A DNA stretch of 15,430 nucleotides, from the NCBI GenBank assembly GCA_023392205.1, contig JAEVZN010000498.1, forward strand, positions 1 to 15,430, in the 5' to 3' direction. The notes beneath the pieces were generated by a model, which was given only the letters and a program-made list of their open reading frames with translations, was not told the DNA's origin and made no database searches. This DNA comes from Pseudomonadota bacterium (GTDB taxonomy: Bacteria > Pseudomonadota > Alphaproteobacteria > Rhizobiales > Xanthobacteraceae). Positions 5,674 to 12,984 of the stretch are shown here, piece by piece; the first letter of the stretch is position 1; each line of letters starts with the position of its first letter. Both the position numbers and the translations under genes were made by a program.

Positions 5674-6780
5674 ATGAAACTCGGATTTTTCACCATGCCC
5701 ATCCATCCTTTGGGCAAAGACTGGCGGCAGTCTTTGCGCGAGGACCAGGAGGCCTTCATTCTCGCCGATGAGCTTGGCTTCTCGGAAGCCTATGTCGGCG
5801 AACATGCCACCGATCAGGCCGAGAACATCACGTCGTGCACGATCTTCATGGCGTCGCTTATTCATGCGACGAAGCAGATGAAACTCGGCACCGGCACCGT
5901 GAATATGCCCAACAACCATCCGGCCCGGGTGGCGGCCGAGATCGCCATGCTCGATCACATGCTGGACGGGCGCTTTATCTTCGGCATCTCGCCGGGCGGG
6001 CTTCTTTCGGATGCGGAAGTGTTCGGCAATCTCGACGCCAACCGCAACGAGATGTTTCTGGAATGCATCAATCAGGTTCTGGCGATCTGGTCGGGCGAGC
6101 CGCCCTATAATCTGCACGGCAAATACTGGGATGTGGTGAGCCAGCGCCATTACCTGCCGGACATCGGGCAGGGCTTCCTGCCCAAGCCCTTGCAGCAACC
6201 GCATCCGCCGATCGTAGTGACGGCGGTGGCGCCGTTCTCCAAGGGCGTGACGGAAGCCGCCGCGCGCGGATGGGACCCGATTTCCGCCAATTTCCTGATG
6301 CCGCAATGGGTCAAGAGCCATTGGCCGAAATATGTAGAGGGCTGCGAACGCGCCGGCCGCCCCGCCGACCCCGCCAATTGGCGCGTGGCCAAGAGCATCT
6401 TTGTGGCCGACGACGACAGGACCGCGCGCGATTACGCGATGGGGCCGGATTCGCCCTATCGCTTCTATTACAAGCAGCTTTTCACCAAGCTGAAGGCGAA
6501 CGGCCGCATCGAATTGTTCAAGACGCATCGCGACCAGCCCGACGACGAAGTAACGCTCGACAGCATCTGCGACAAGCTCATCATCTCCGGCACGCCGAAC
6601 AAGGTGGCGGACGACATTCTCGCCCTGCGGGAGCAGGTCGGCGATTTCGGCACGCTGCTTTATGCAGGCAAGGACTGGAAAGACGTGGCGCTCGGCCGCC
6701 GTTCGATGGTGCTTCTGGCGGAGAAGGTGCTGCCGAAGGTCAATGACGCGATCGGCGCACAGGCGCGCGCGGCGGAATAG
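5674..6780 (+). CDS. LLM-class flavin-dependent oxidoreductase (luciferase-like monooxygenase)
   Basis: This 368-residue protein is a bacterial luciferase-like TIM-barrel oxidoreductase close in style to limonene 1,2-monooxygenase-like proteins. Visible features are the opening beta strand MKLGFFTMPIHP, the LADELGFSEAYVGEH segment (~31-45), KLGTGTVNMPNNHPARVAAEIAMLDHMLDGRFIFGISPGG (~70-110), and the C-terminal SGTPNKVADDILALREQVGDFGTLLY. Members use reduced FMN or FAD, or F420 in some lineages, to oxygenate or oxidise organic substrates in the cytoplasm. Many need a separate flavin reductase; a candidate is the protein at 592-1125. GGAG (5665-5668) sits 5 nt before the ATG. The gene is divergent from the LysR gene across 90 bp and is the most likely target of that regulator. 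The family is certain and the substrate is unknown. Confidence 0.92.
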   Translation: MKLGFFTMPIHPLGKDWRQSLREDQEAFILADELGFSEAYVGEHATDQAENITSCTIFMASLIHATKQMKLGTGTVNMPNNHPARVAAEIAMLDHMLDGRFIFGISPGGLLSDAEVFGNLDANRNEMFLECINQVLAIWSGEPPYNLHGKYWDVVSQRHYLPDIGQGFLPKPLQQPHPPIVVTAVAPFSKGVTEAAARGWDPISANFLMPQWVKSHWPKYVEGCERAGRPADPANWRVAKSIFVADDDRTARDYAMGPDSPYRFYYKQLFTKLKANGRIELFKTHRDQPDDEVTLDSICDKLIISGTPNKVADDILALREQVGDFGTLLYAGKDWKDVALGRRSMVLLAEKVLPKVNDAIGAQARAAE

Positions 6781-6793
6781 GCCGCGCTCGCCT
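6761..6793. terminator. Hairpin across the convergent ends of the LLM and dehydrogenase genes
   Basis: The 13-nt arms (6761-6773 and 6781-6793) pair at 12 positions and flank a 7-nt loop holding most of the LLM stop region. The core is GCGCGGC (6767-6773)/GCCGCGC (6781-6787). Only 19 bp separate the two convergent stops, so one structure could serve both. There is no T-run. Confidence 0.5.
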
Positions 6794-6799
6794 TGGCAT

Positions 6800-7744
6800 T
6801 CACGCGGCGACCGGCGTCTTCATCGGCTGCTTCTCGAGGCCCGCGGCGAGATTATCGATCATCAATTGCCCCATCTCGGTGCGGGTCTCGATCGTCGCCG
6901 TGCCATGATGCGGCTGGACGATGATGTTGGGAAAATCCAGCAGCCGCCTGTCGAAATCCGGCTCCTTGTCGAACACGTCGAGCGCTGCCCAGCCCAGCCG
7001 CTTGTTGGCCAGCGCATCGATCAGGGCCTCTTCGTCGACGACGCTGCCGCGCGCCACATTGATCAGCGTGCCCTGCGGGCCGGTCGCATCGATGACGTCG
7101 CGCGACACGAGATGCCGCGTCTCCGGCCCACCTGAGCAGGCCACCATGAGATAGTCGCTTTGCCGCGCCAGTTCGACAATATCGCCGATATATTCATAAG
7201 GCGCATCCGGTTTCGGCCGCCGCGTATTATAGATGACGCGCATGCGGAAGGCGGCACCGCGATCGGCAATGGCGCGGCCAATGCCGCCCAATCCGATCAC
7301 GCCCAGAGTCTTTTTGCCGACCGAGCGACCGAACGGCACCGGACCTTTCCTGGCCCATTCGCCGGAGCGGGCATAATGCTCGGCGAAAATGATCTGTCGC
7401 GCCGAGGCGAGCATCAGGCCGATGGCGAGATCGGCGACTTCCGGACCGATGATGTCGGGTGTATTGCCGACCGGAATGCCGCGCTCTTTCGCAGCCTTGA
7501 GATCGACCGCATCCGTGCCTACACCGAATACCGAAATCACGTCGACATTGGGGAGCTTGTCGAGCAGCGCGCGGGTAAGCCCGCGATTTGCTTCGGTGGC
7601 GACACCGCGTATGCGCTTTGCGATCTCGTCCGGAATGTCGTCGGGCGCGGGCAGCTTGGGATAATGATGCACGTGATAGCGCCGGTTCAGTTCGGCGACG
7701 GTCGCGTCGGGAAAGGATCCGAAATAGAGAATATCAGGCTTCAT
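6800..7744 (-). CDS. D-2-hydroxyacid dehydrogenase (glyoxylate/hydroxypyruvate reductase-like)
   Basis: This 314-residue protein is a complete D-isomer-specific 2-hydroxyacid dehydrogenase. The cofactor loop is GLGGIG (151-156). The catalytic triad is visible as R232 (NVARGSVVDEEAL), E261 (FDKEP) and H279 (QPHHGTATIETR). After the second beta strand the sequence reads YNTRRPKP with Arg instead of the Asp of NAD-specific members, which suggests NADP(H). Such enzymes interconvert 2-oxo acids and D-2-hydroxyacids; glyoxylate or hydroxypyruvate reduction is the commonest activity. The ATG at 7744 has GGAAG upstream. An in-frame start at 7819 would overlap the preceding M24 gene and add a basic, unconserved stretch. 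It is the second gene of an operon, 16 bp after the M24 stop. The enzyme class is certain and the exact substrate is not. Confidence 0.92.
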   Translation of the reverse strand: MKPDILYFGSFPDATVAELNRRYHVHHYPKLPAPDDIPDEIAKRIRGVATEANRGLTRALLDKLPNVDVISVFGVGTDAVDLKAAKERGIPVGNTPDIIGPEVADLAIGLMLASARQIIFAEHYARSGEWARKGPVPFGRSVGKKTLGVIGLGGIGRAIADRGAAFRMRVIYNTRRPKPDAPYEYIGDIVELARQSDYLMVACSGGPETRHLVSRDVIDATGPQGTLINVARGSVVDEEALIDALANKRLGWAALDVFDKEPDFDRRLLDFPNIIVQPHHGTATIETRTEMGQLMIDNLAAGLEKQPMKTPVAA

Positions 7745-7760
7745 ATCGGCGCGTCTTCCG

Positions 7761-8948
7761 TTAAAGTTCGAACACTTTTTTCGGCGTCTTGTGCAGGCAT
7801 TCGCCCGGTCCATCTTCACCGATAAGATAATTGTCGCAGATCACCGCGAAAAGTGATGGCGATTCAAATCCCGGGTGCACCGCGAGGTTCATTCCCGAGG
7901 CGAGCGTCATCGTTTCGTCCTCGCGGATGAGCGGACGCTCCACAAGGTCGTAGCCCTGACCGTGCGCGTAAAGCCGCTTCTCGGCGCCATAGCCGCGTGC
8001 GGTCATGAAGGCATCGTGTGCGGCGGCGATATCGCGCGCGGGCACGCCCGGTTTGATGGCGGCAAGCGAATGGTCCTGCGCCTCGCGCACGGTTTCGAAG
8101 CCGTCCAGCACCTCGTTCGAGGCCTTGCCGAACACCATTGTACGGGCGATCTCGGTATACATGCCGCCCGGCCCGGCATTTTCGATCAGCAGCGAGAAAT
8201 GGTCGCCCTCCTGCAGCACGCGGCCCTGCATGTAACGGTCGACAAAATTCGAGGCGCTGCCGAGCGGCGCCGATGAGCCAAGAAACAGACCCTGTTCACT
8301 GCCAAGCAGGCGGCCTTCATATTGCGCCAGCGCGGTGACGTCATTGTCGCGCATACCCGGTTTGATCTTCTTGGCAACGCGGGCGAAGATTTCGTCCTGC
8401 ATCTCCGCGCAGCGGCGCACGAGGGTCATCTCCTCCTCGCTCTTGATGGCCTTGATCGCGTCCACCCATTCGGTGGCGTCGACGATCTCGGTACGACCCT
8501 TCAGCCCATCTTCGATCTGCTTCACGAATCGATACGGGATCGCGCCTGCCCCGAGTATCCCGATACGGCCATAGCCGCGGCGCTTCAATTCGCCGACCGC
8601 CAGTTCGCCCTGATAGCCATCGGTATAGACAATCGAGGTGAAGGCCGGCGTGCAGAGCAATTCGCCGACCCCCCGATGCACCTTGTTCTGCCCATCGAAG
8701 GAGCGCCGCACACCGGCCGGTCCCATATCGACCACGGTCATGGCATCGTCGGCATGGAAGATCACCGTGCGCGGATAGCCGTTATAGGCGGGGAAATCCG
8801 TGAACCACTTCACGTAACCGCCCAGCCAGTCGTTGTTGTTCTGCATGACCAGCGCATCGATCCCGCGTTCGCGCATCCCGGACCGGATTGCGGCCCAGCG
8901 ACGCTCGAGTTCAGCATCGGAGATCGGATTAAGCCTGCGGTCGCTCAT
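7761..8948 (-). CDS. M24 family (creatinase/aminopeptidase P fold) protein with altered metal site
   Basis: This 395-residue protein has the two-domain layout of creatinase/prolidase: an N-terminal creatinase-N domain (~15-150) and a C-terminal pita-bread domain (~165-395). Of the five canonical metal ligands (Asp, Asp, His, Glu, Glu) only the His appears kept, as H329 in AHGQGYDLVE. The first Asp is E256 (LLIENAGPGG), the second E266 (MYTEIART), and the usual Glu-Pro-Gly reads His-Pro-Gly (H358). The last Glu position falls at C371 in AVICDNYLI. This argues against classical Xaa-Pro peptidase activity and for a creatinase- or ectoine-hydrolase-like amidohydrolase without metals, or one with a modified centre. 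It heads the operon with the hydroxyacid dehydrogenase, which supports catabolism of a small amide or amidine. The start has no strong ribosome-binding site. The fold is certain and the function is inferred. Confidence 0.87.
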   Translation of the reverse strand: MSDRRLNPISDAELERRWAAIRSGMRERGIDALVMQNNNDWLGGYVKWFTDFPAYNGYPRTVIFHADDAMTVVDMGPAGVRRSFDGQNKVHRGVGELLCTPAFTSIVYTDGYQGELAVGELKRRGYGRIGILGAGAIPYRFVKQIEDGLKGRTEIVDATEWVDAIKAIKSEEEMTLVRRCAEMQDEIFARVAKKIKPGMRDNDVTALAQYEGRLLGSEQGLFLGSSAPLGSASNFVDRYMQGRVLQEGDHFSLLIENAGPGGMYTEIARTMVFGKASNEVLDGFETVREAQDHSLAAIKPGVPARDIAAAHDAFMTARGYGAEKRLYAHGQGYDLVERPLIREDETMTLASGMNLAVHPGFESPSLFAVICDNYLIGEDGPGECLHKTPKKVFEL

Positions 8949-9135
8949 GGTCGGTTTCCTCGGTCGCGGATTCGCGGTTGGGGGTTATCCCATTTCTTGT
9001 TGGTACAAACCAGTAATGCTAGAAGGGCGATCCGTGAAGCGGCCGTGCTGAACCACGATGTGGGACACCGGCCGCCGCGGCAATCAGCGCCCGCTGCAAG
9101 TCAAAATGAAAAATGCGGCGGCAAGGGAGGATAAA
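8949..9135. promoter_or_regulatory. Divergent promoter region between the M24 and Bug-receptor genes, with TGGT-N4-ACCA dyad
   Basis: This 187-bp gap carries promoters for both directions. TGGT (9001-9004), ACAA and ACCA (9009-9012) form a short dyad in an AT-richer island (8990-9021), with TAATGCTA just downstream. The half-site wording resembles GntR/FadR-type operators, though the spacer is 4 rather than 3 bases. A leader hairpin GCGGCCG (9039-9045)/CGGCCGC (9069-9075) lies further along. AAGGGAGG (9123-9130) is a strong ribosome-binding site for the plus gene. The operator call is tentative. Confidence 0.35.
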
Positions 9136-10110
9136 ATGCGTTATTCCATGTCGATCCTGGCATGCGCGCTTGCTTTGCTGATGTCTTCGCAGGCGTCCGC
9201 ACAGAACTGGCCGCAGCGTCCCGTCACGTTCATCGTCTCGCAATCGGCCGGGGCAAGCCCCGATGTGATGGCGCGCATGATCGCCAACAAGCTGAGCGCT
9301 GTAATTGGTCAGAGCGTCGTGGTGGAGAACAGGCCGGGCGCCGGCAACGCGATCGGTGCGCAGGCGGCTGCGCGCTCGGCACCGGACGGTTACACCTTCT
9401 TTTTTGCAACCTCGGCGGCGCTTGTCACCAACCCCTTCATGATGAAGGATCTCGCCTACGATCCAGTGAAGGATTTCGCTCCGGTCGGTCTGGTGACGCG
9501 CAGCCATCAGATTCTGGTCGTGAATCCGGAAGTGCCAGCCAAGACAGTGGCGGAGTTCATCGCGCTCGACAAGGCGGCGCCGGGCAAGATCGCGATCTCG
9601 GTCGACGGTCCGCGCAACCTTGCAGGCGTCACAGCGCAGGCGCTGAACAACAGGGCGGGGACGAATTTTACGCTGGTGCCCACGACGAACATCAATGCCG
9701 CGCTGCAGGATACGATCACGGGCCGGACCCAGGCCGGCGTCTATTCGGCATCGATTTTGGAAACGCATCTGCGCAGCGGCGCATTGCGCGCGTTGGCGAC
9801 GGCTTCGACGCAGCGGCTTCAGGCAGCCCCGGATCTTCCGACGATTGCCGACACCCTGCCGGGTTTCGACTTCTCGGGCTGGTTCATGATCATGGCGCCG
9901 GCCGGCACGCCCGCGGATATCATCAAGAAACTGAACGGCGCACTCGAAGTGGCCCTTCGCGACCCGCAGGTCCGCGACCTTGCCCCCAAGCTCGGATTTG
10001 AACTCGATCCGAACGGTCCCGGCAGTCCCGAACAGGCTGCCGCGTTCCTGAAATCCCAGCTCGAAGTCTGGGCAAAAATCACGCAGGAAATGGGGATCAA
10101 GGCCCAATAA
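9136..10110 (+). CDS. Tripartite tricarboxylate transporter receptor (Bug/TctC family), periplasmic
   Basis: This 324-residue protein starts with a Sec signal peptide: MRYSM, a hydrophobic core LACALALLM, and a cleavage site ASA|Q after residue 22. The mature part is a typical Bug receptor: WPQRPVTFIVSQSAGASPDVMAR near the start, then GQSVVVENRPGAGNAIGA, PDGYTFFFATSA, PVGLVTRS, and PGFDFSGWFMIMAPAGTPADII towards the end. Such receptors bind carboxylates, amides or aromatic acids for TctAB transporters. No TctA or TctB gene is in this window, so the receptor is orphan here, which is common for this family. The strong ribosome-binding site 5 nt upstream fixes the start; an in-frame ATG at 9058 would bury the signal peptide behind 26 polar residues. 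The gene is divergent from the M24 operon and upstream of an ABC importer. The ligand is unknown. Confidence 0.93.
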   Translation: MRYSMSILACALALLMSSQASAQNWPQRPVTFIVSQSAGASPDVMARMIANKLSAVIGQSVVVENRPGAGNAIGAQAAARSAPDGYTFFFATSAALVTNPFMMKDLAYDPVKDFAPVGLVTRSHQILVVNPEVPAKTVAEFIALDKAAPGKIAISVDGPRNLAGVTAQALNNRAGTNFTLVPTTNINAALQDTITGRTQAGVYSASILETHLRSGALRALATASTQRLQAAPDLPTIADTLPGFDFSGWFMIMAPAGTPADIIKKLNGALEVALRDPQVRDLAPKLGFELDPNGPGSPEQAAAFLKSQLEVWAKITQEMGIKAQ

Positions 10111-10154
10111 TCGGGCTTTGCCGCAAGCCTGCGGGAAAAGCCTTGCGCTTCGCG

Positions 10155-10177
10155 TCCGGCCGGTTCGACCGGCCGGA
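10155..10177. terminator. Strong GC hairpin after the Bug receptor gene
   Basis: TCCGGCCGGT (10155-10164)/ACCGGCCGGA (10168-10177) is a perfect 10-bp stem with a 3-nt TCG loop, 45 bp after the receptor stop. It is followed by the moderately T-rich TCGGTTTGCCGTGTTTT. It probably ends the receptor transcript, making the ABC operon independent. A weak TTGACT (10201-10206) beyond it could be part of a promoter for the ABC genes, but no good -10 is seen. Confidence 0.55.
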
Positions 10178-10277
10178 TCGGTTTGCCGTGTTTTGCACAA
10201 TTGACTCCGTGTTCCGCTGCGGGGTGCCATGACGGCAAAGCCGGAATCCCGGCCTGTTGTCCCAACCGGAGGGTCTT

Positions 10278-11219
10278 ATGAAGTTCAGGTTCGTTCTCGC
10301 GGCCGCAGGCTTTGCCATGCTCGCCACACCCGCCATCGCCCAAACCAAGGTGAATATCGGCATATCCGGATGGACCGGGTTTGCGCCGCTGACGCTGGCC
10401 AAGGAGGCCGGCATCTTCGCCAAGAACGGGCTCGACGTGACCATTCGCAAGATCCCGCAGGCGAGCCGCCATCTCGCCATCGCGTCCGGCGACATTCAAT
10501 GCGCGGCCACGACGGTCGAGACCTGGATTGTCTGGAACGCGAGCGGGATCGCGACCACGCAATTATTCCAGCTCGACAAGTCCTATGGCGCGGACGGCAT
10601 GGGGGTGCGCAACGACGTCAACGCGATCAAGGACATCAAGGGCAAGACGGTTGCGGCCTCGGCGCCCGGCACCGCGCCCTATTTTGCGCTCGCCTGGTTC
10701 CTGAAGAAGAACGGCATGTCGATGAAGGACGTCAAGATCGTCAACATGGAGCCGGGACCGGCCGCGCAGGCCTTCATCGCCGGGCAGAACGACGTGGCGA
10801 TGACCTATGAGCCGTATCTTTCGGCCGTGCGCGCCAAGCCCGAGGCCGGCAAGATCATCGCCACCACACTCGATTATCCGATGGTGATGGACACGTTCGG
10901 CTGCACGCCGGAATTCATCGCCAAGAACGAAGCGGCGGTGAAAGCACTGGTTGCCAGCTATTTCGAGGCGCTGGAAATGATCAAGGCCGACGAGAAGAAG
11001 GCCTTCGAGATCATGGGGGCGGACGTCAAGCAGACCGGCGAGCAATTCGCCAATTCGGCGAAATATCTGCGCTGGCAGGATCGCGAGGCGAACAAGAAAT
11101 TCTTCACCGGCGAGTTCAACACGTTCTCCAAAGAGGCCGCCGACCTGCTGCTCGAGATCGGCGTCATCAAGCAGATCCCCGATCTGACAAAGCTCGCCGA
11201 TCCGCGCTTTGTTCAGTGA
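10278..11219 (+). CDS. ABC transporter periplasmic binding protein (nitrate/sulfonate/taurine type)
   Basis: This 313-residue protein starts with a Sec signal peptide: KFR, a hydrophobic core, and a cleavage site AIA|Q after residue 21. The mature protein opens with KVNIGISGWTGFAPLTLAKEAGIFAKNGLDV, the hallmark start of SsuA/TauA/NMT1-like binding proteins. GKTVAASAPGTAPYFALAWFLKKNG marks the ligand-cleft region, and QAFIAGQNDVAMTYEPYLS follows. The family carries taurine, sulfonates, nitrate, pyrimidine precursors or aromatic acids, and the sequence does not decide among them. GGAGGG (10268-10273) lies just before the ATG. The permease and ATPase genes follow on the same strand and complete an importer. 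Two hairpin repeats separate this gene from the permease, which could keep the binding protein more abundant than the membrane parts. Confidence 0.92.
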   Translation: MKFRFVLAAAGFAMLATPAIAQTKVNIGISGWTGFAPLTLAKEAGIFAKNGLDVTIRKIPQASRHLAIASGDIQCAATTVETWIVWNASGIATTQLFQLDKSYGADGMGVRNDVNAIKDIKGKTVAASAPGTAPYFALAWFLKKNGMSMKDVKIVNMEPGPAAQAFIAGQNDVAMTYEPYLSAVRAKPEAGKIIATTLDYPMVMDTFGCTPEFIAKNEAAVKALVASYFEALEMIKADEKKAFEIMGADVKQTGEQFANSAKYLRWQDREANKKFFTGEFNTFSKEAADLLLEIGVIKQIPDLTKLADPRFVQ

Positions 11220-11230
11220 TCACGGTCTCG

Positions 11231-11344
11231 CGCCCGGACGCGATGCGGCACTTCGCGTTGCATCGCCGTTCCGGGGCGTAGCCCATTCGATTATTTATCC
11301 ATGGGACCCCGGCCCGCAATGCAACACTGATGTGCTGCATTGCG
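11231..11344. repeat. Two hairpin repeats between the binding-protein and permease genes
   Basis: Element one (11231-11278) has an inner 7-bp stem GCGATGC (11240-11246)/GCATCGC (11260-11266) and outer arms CGCCCGGA/TCCGGGGCG that pair with one bulge. Element two (11315-11344) has a 9-bp perfect stem CGCAATGCA (11315-11323)/TGCATTGCG (11336-11344), extended after one mismatch by CAC/GTG. Wording and position resemble the palindromic repeats of rhizobial genomes. The location inside an ABC operon recalls the REP elements of malE-malF, where such hairpins protect the upstream message; that role here is inference. Confidence 0.65.
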
Positions 11345-11369
11345 CGCGTGGGACGTGAGTCTTGTAGCC

Positions 11370-12143
11370 ATGAGACCGCTCCAGCCGATATCGAACACCG
11401 CGCGCGTCATGCTCGGCATTTCTTTCTTCGTGCTGTTCGTCGGTGCCTGGGCGGTCGCGACCCTTGGCGGTTATGTTTCGCCAACCTTTCTCGCAAGTCC
11501 GCTGACCATGGTGCAGGACGGCTGGATGCTGCTGACGCGGTTCGACTTCTCCTACGATATCGGAATCACCATCTGGCGCGTGGTCGGTGGTTTCGTGCTG
11601 GCAGCACTGGTTGCGGTGCCGCTCGGTATCCTGATGGGCGCCTACAAGCCGATCGAGGCGCTACTCGAACCCTTTGTCTCCTTCGCGCGCTATCTCCCCG
11701 CATCGGCCTTCATTCCGCTTTTGATCCTGTGGGCCGGCATCGGAGAGATGCAAAAGCTGCTCGTCATCTTCATCGGTTCGGTGTTCCAGATCATCCTGAT
11801 GGTCGCGGTCACCGTTTCAAGCACGCGACGCGATCTTGTCGAAGCGGCGCTCACGCTCGGCGCACGCGACCGGGGCATTCTCGCTCGCGTCCTCATTCCG
11901 TCGTCTGCGCCCAGTATCGCGGAGATCCTCCGCCTCGTGCTGGGCTGGGCCTGGACCTATGTCATCGTCGCCGAAATGATCGGCTCGTCGTCGGGCATCG
12001 GCCACATGATCATCGACAGCCAGGCACTGCTTGCGACCGGGCAGATGATCTTCGGCATCATCGTGATCGGCATCATCGGACTGATCTCGGATTTTCTGTT
12101 CAAGGCCGCCAATCGCGCGCTCTTTCCCTGGAGCCAGATATGA
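11370..12143 (+). CDS. ABC transporter permease (nitrate/sulfonate/taurine type)
   Basis: This 257-residue membrane protein has about six hydrophobic segments, starting with VMLGISFFVLFVGAWAVATLGG and ending with MIFGIIVIGIIGLISDFLF. The BPD-type coupling loop is visible as EAALTLGARDRGILARVLIP, with the EAA, Gly and Ile-Pro positions in place; it contacts the ATPase. It forms the inner-membrane channel for the binding protein at 10278. Start choice is uncertain. In-frame GTG (11355) and TTG (11340) codons exist, but the TTG is the middle of a palindromic repeat arm. None of the candidates has a strong ribosome-binding site, so the ATG at 11370 is taken; it leaves a normal short cytoplasmic N-terminus. 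The ATPase gene follows after 55 bp. Confidence 0.9.
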   Translation: MRPLQPISNTARVMLGISFFVLFVGAWAVATLGGYVSPTFLASPLTMVQDGWMLLTRFDFSYDIGITIWRVVGGFVLAALVAVPLGILMGAYKPIEALLEPFVSFARYLPASAFIPLLILWAGIGEMQKLLVIFIGSVFQIILMVAVTVSSTRRDLVEAALTLGARDRGILARVLIPSSAPSIAEILRLVLGWAWTYVIVAEMIGSSSGIGHMIIDSQALLATGQMIFGIIVIGIIGLISDFLFKAANRALFPWSQI

Positions 12144-12198
12144 CGGCGCCCCGCACCAGGATTCCTTATCCCTTGGTCCTACCGGGGGCGGATACAGA

Positions 12199-12984
12199 AT
12201 GAGCAAACTGCGCATTGACAACGTGTCGCGCATTTTCCCTGGCCTGCATGGCGGGCCGCTGACACGCGCGCTGGAGCCGACCAGTCTCGACGTCGCGGAC
12301 AACGACTTCGTCACCATTCTCGGCCCGTCCGGCTGCGGCAAGTCCACATTGTTGCGCCTCGTTGCCGGTCTCGATCATCCGACCACGGGCAGGATCCTGC
12401 TCGATGGCAAGCAGGTGACGCGGCCCGGTCCCGATCGCGGCATGGTTTTCCAGTCCTACACGTTGTTTCCGTGGCTCACGATTTCCGAGAATGTCGCCTT
12501 CGGACTGCGCGAAAAAGGTGTGCCGGCCAGCGAGCGTGCCGACATCGTTGCGCGCTGGCTGGAACGCGTCGGCCTGCAGAGTTTCGCACGGCATTATCCC
12601 AAGCAATTGTCCGGCGGCATGCAGCAGCGCACGGCGATCGCGCGCGCGCTCGCCAACGGTCCGGAAATTCTGCTGCTCGACGAACCGTTCGGTGCGCTCG
12701 ACAATCAGACGCGGGGCTTGATGCAGGAATTGCTGCTCGGCATCTGGGAACGCGAGCAGAAGACGGTACTGTTCGTCACCCACGATATCGAGGAATCGAT
12801 CTTTCTGGCGTCGCGTGTGCTGGTGATGAGCGCGCGTCCAGGACGCATCAAGGCAGATATTTCCGTTAGCCTGCCACATCCCCGCCATTATACGATCAAG
12901 ACCAGTCCGGAATTTTCGGAGCTGAAAGCGCGTCTGACGGAAGAAATTCGCGCCGAGGCGGTGCTCGCGGCGGAAGAACACTAA
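12199..12984 (+). CDS. ABC transporter ATP-binding protein (nitrate/sulfonate/taurine type)
   Basis: This 261-residue protein is a complete nucleotide-binding subunit with the SsuB/TauB/NrtD length. Walker A is GPSGCGKST (42-50), the Q-loop is Q85 (VFQSYTLFPWLT), the signature is LSGGMQQR (137-144), and Walker B is ILLLDEPF (157-164). The D-loop is ALD, and the switch His is H195 (VTHDIEES). ATP hydrolysis powers import through the permease encoded just upstream. A purine-rich GGGGGCGG stretch (12184-12191) stands before the ATG. This is the last gene of the importer operon; the next 202 bp are non-coding and AT-richer. Nothing in the sequence is degenerate, so the importer should be functional. 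Confidence 0.95.
   Translation: MSKLRIDNVSRIFPGLHGGPLTRALEPTSLDVADNDFVTILGPSGCGKSTLLRLVAGLDHPTTGRILLDGKQVTRPGPDRGMVFQSYTLFPWLTISENVAFGLREKGVPASERADIVARWLERVGLQSFARHYPKQLSGGMQQRTAIARALANGPEILLLDEPFGALDNQTRGLMQELLLGIWEREQKTVLFVTHDIEESIFLASRVLVMSARPGRIKADISVSLPHPRHYTIKTSPEFSELKARLTEEIRAEAVLAAEEH

Noticed and set aside
9019..10230. A 403-codon minus-strand frame opposite the Bug receptor gene
   Set aside because: The plus strand encodes an unambiguous receptor with signal peptide; the antisense frame has no family features.
10114..10242. Long-range 10-bp inverted repeat GGCTTTGCCG (10114-10123)/CGGCAAAGCC (10233-10242) around the receptor-ABC gap
   Set aside because: A 10-bp match over ~110 bp of GC-rich DNA can be chance, and no mobile element or gene lies between the arms.
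11340..11369. TTG start and 10-residue N-terminal extension of the ABC permease
   Set aside because: The TTG falls in the right arm of a palindromic repeat and lacks a ribosome-binding site; the ATG at 11370 gives a normal N-terminus.
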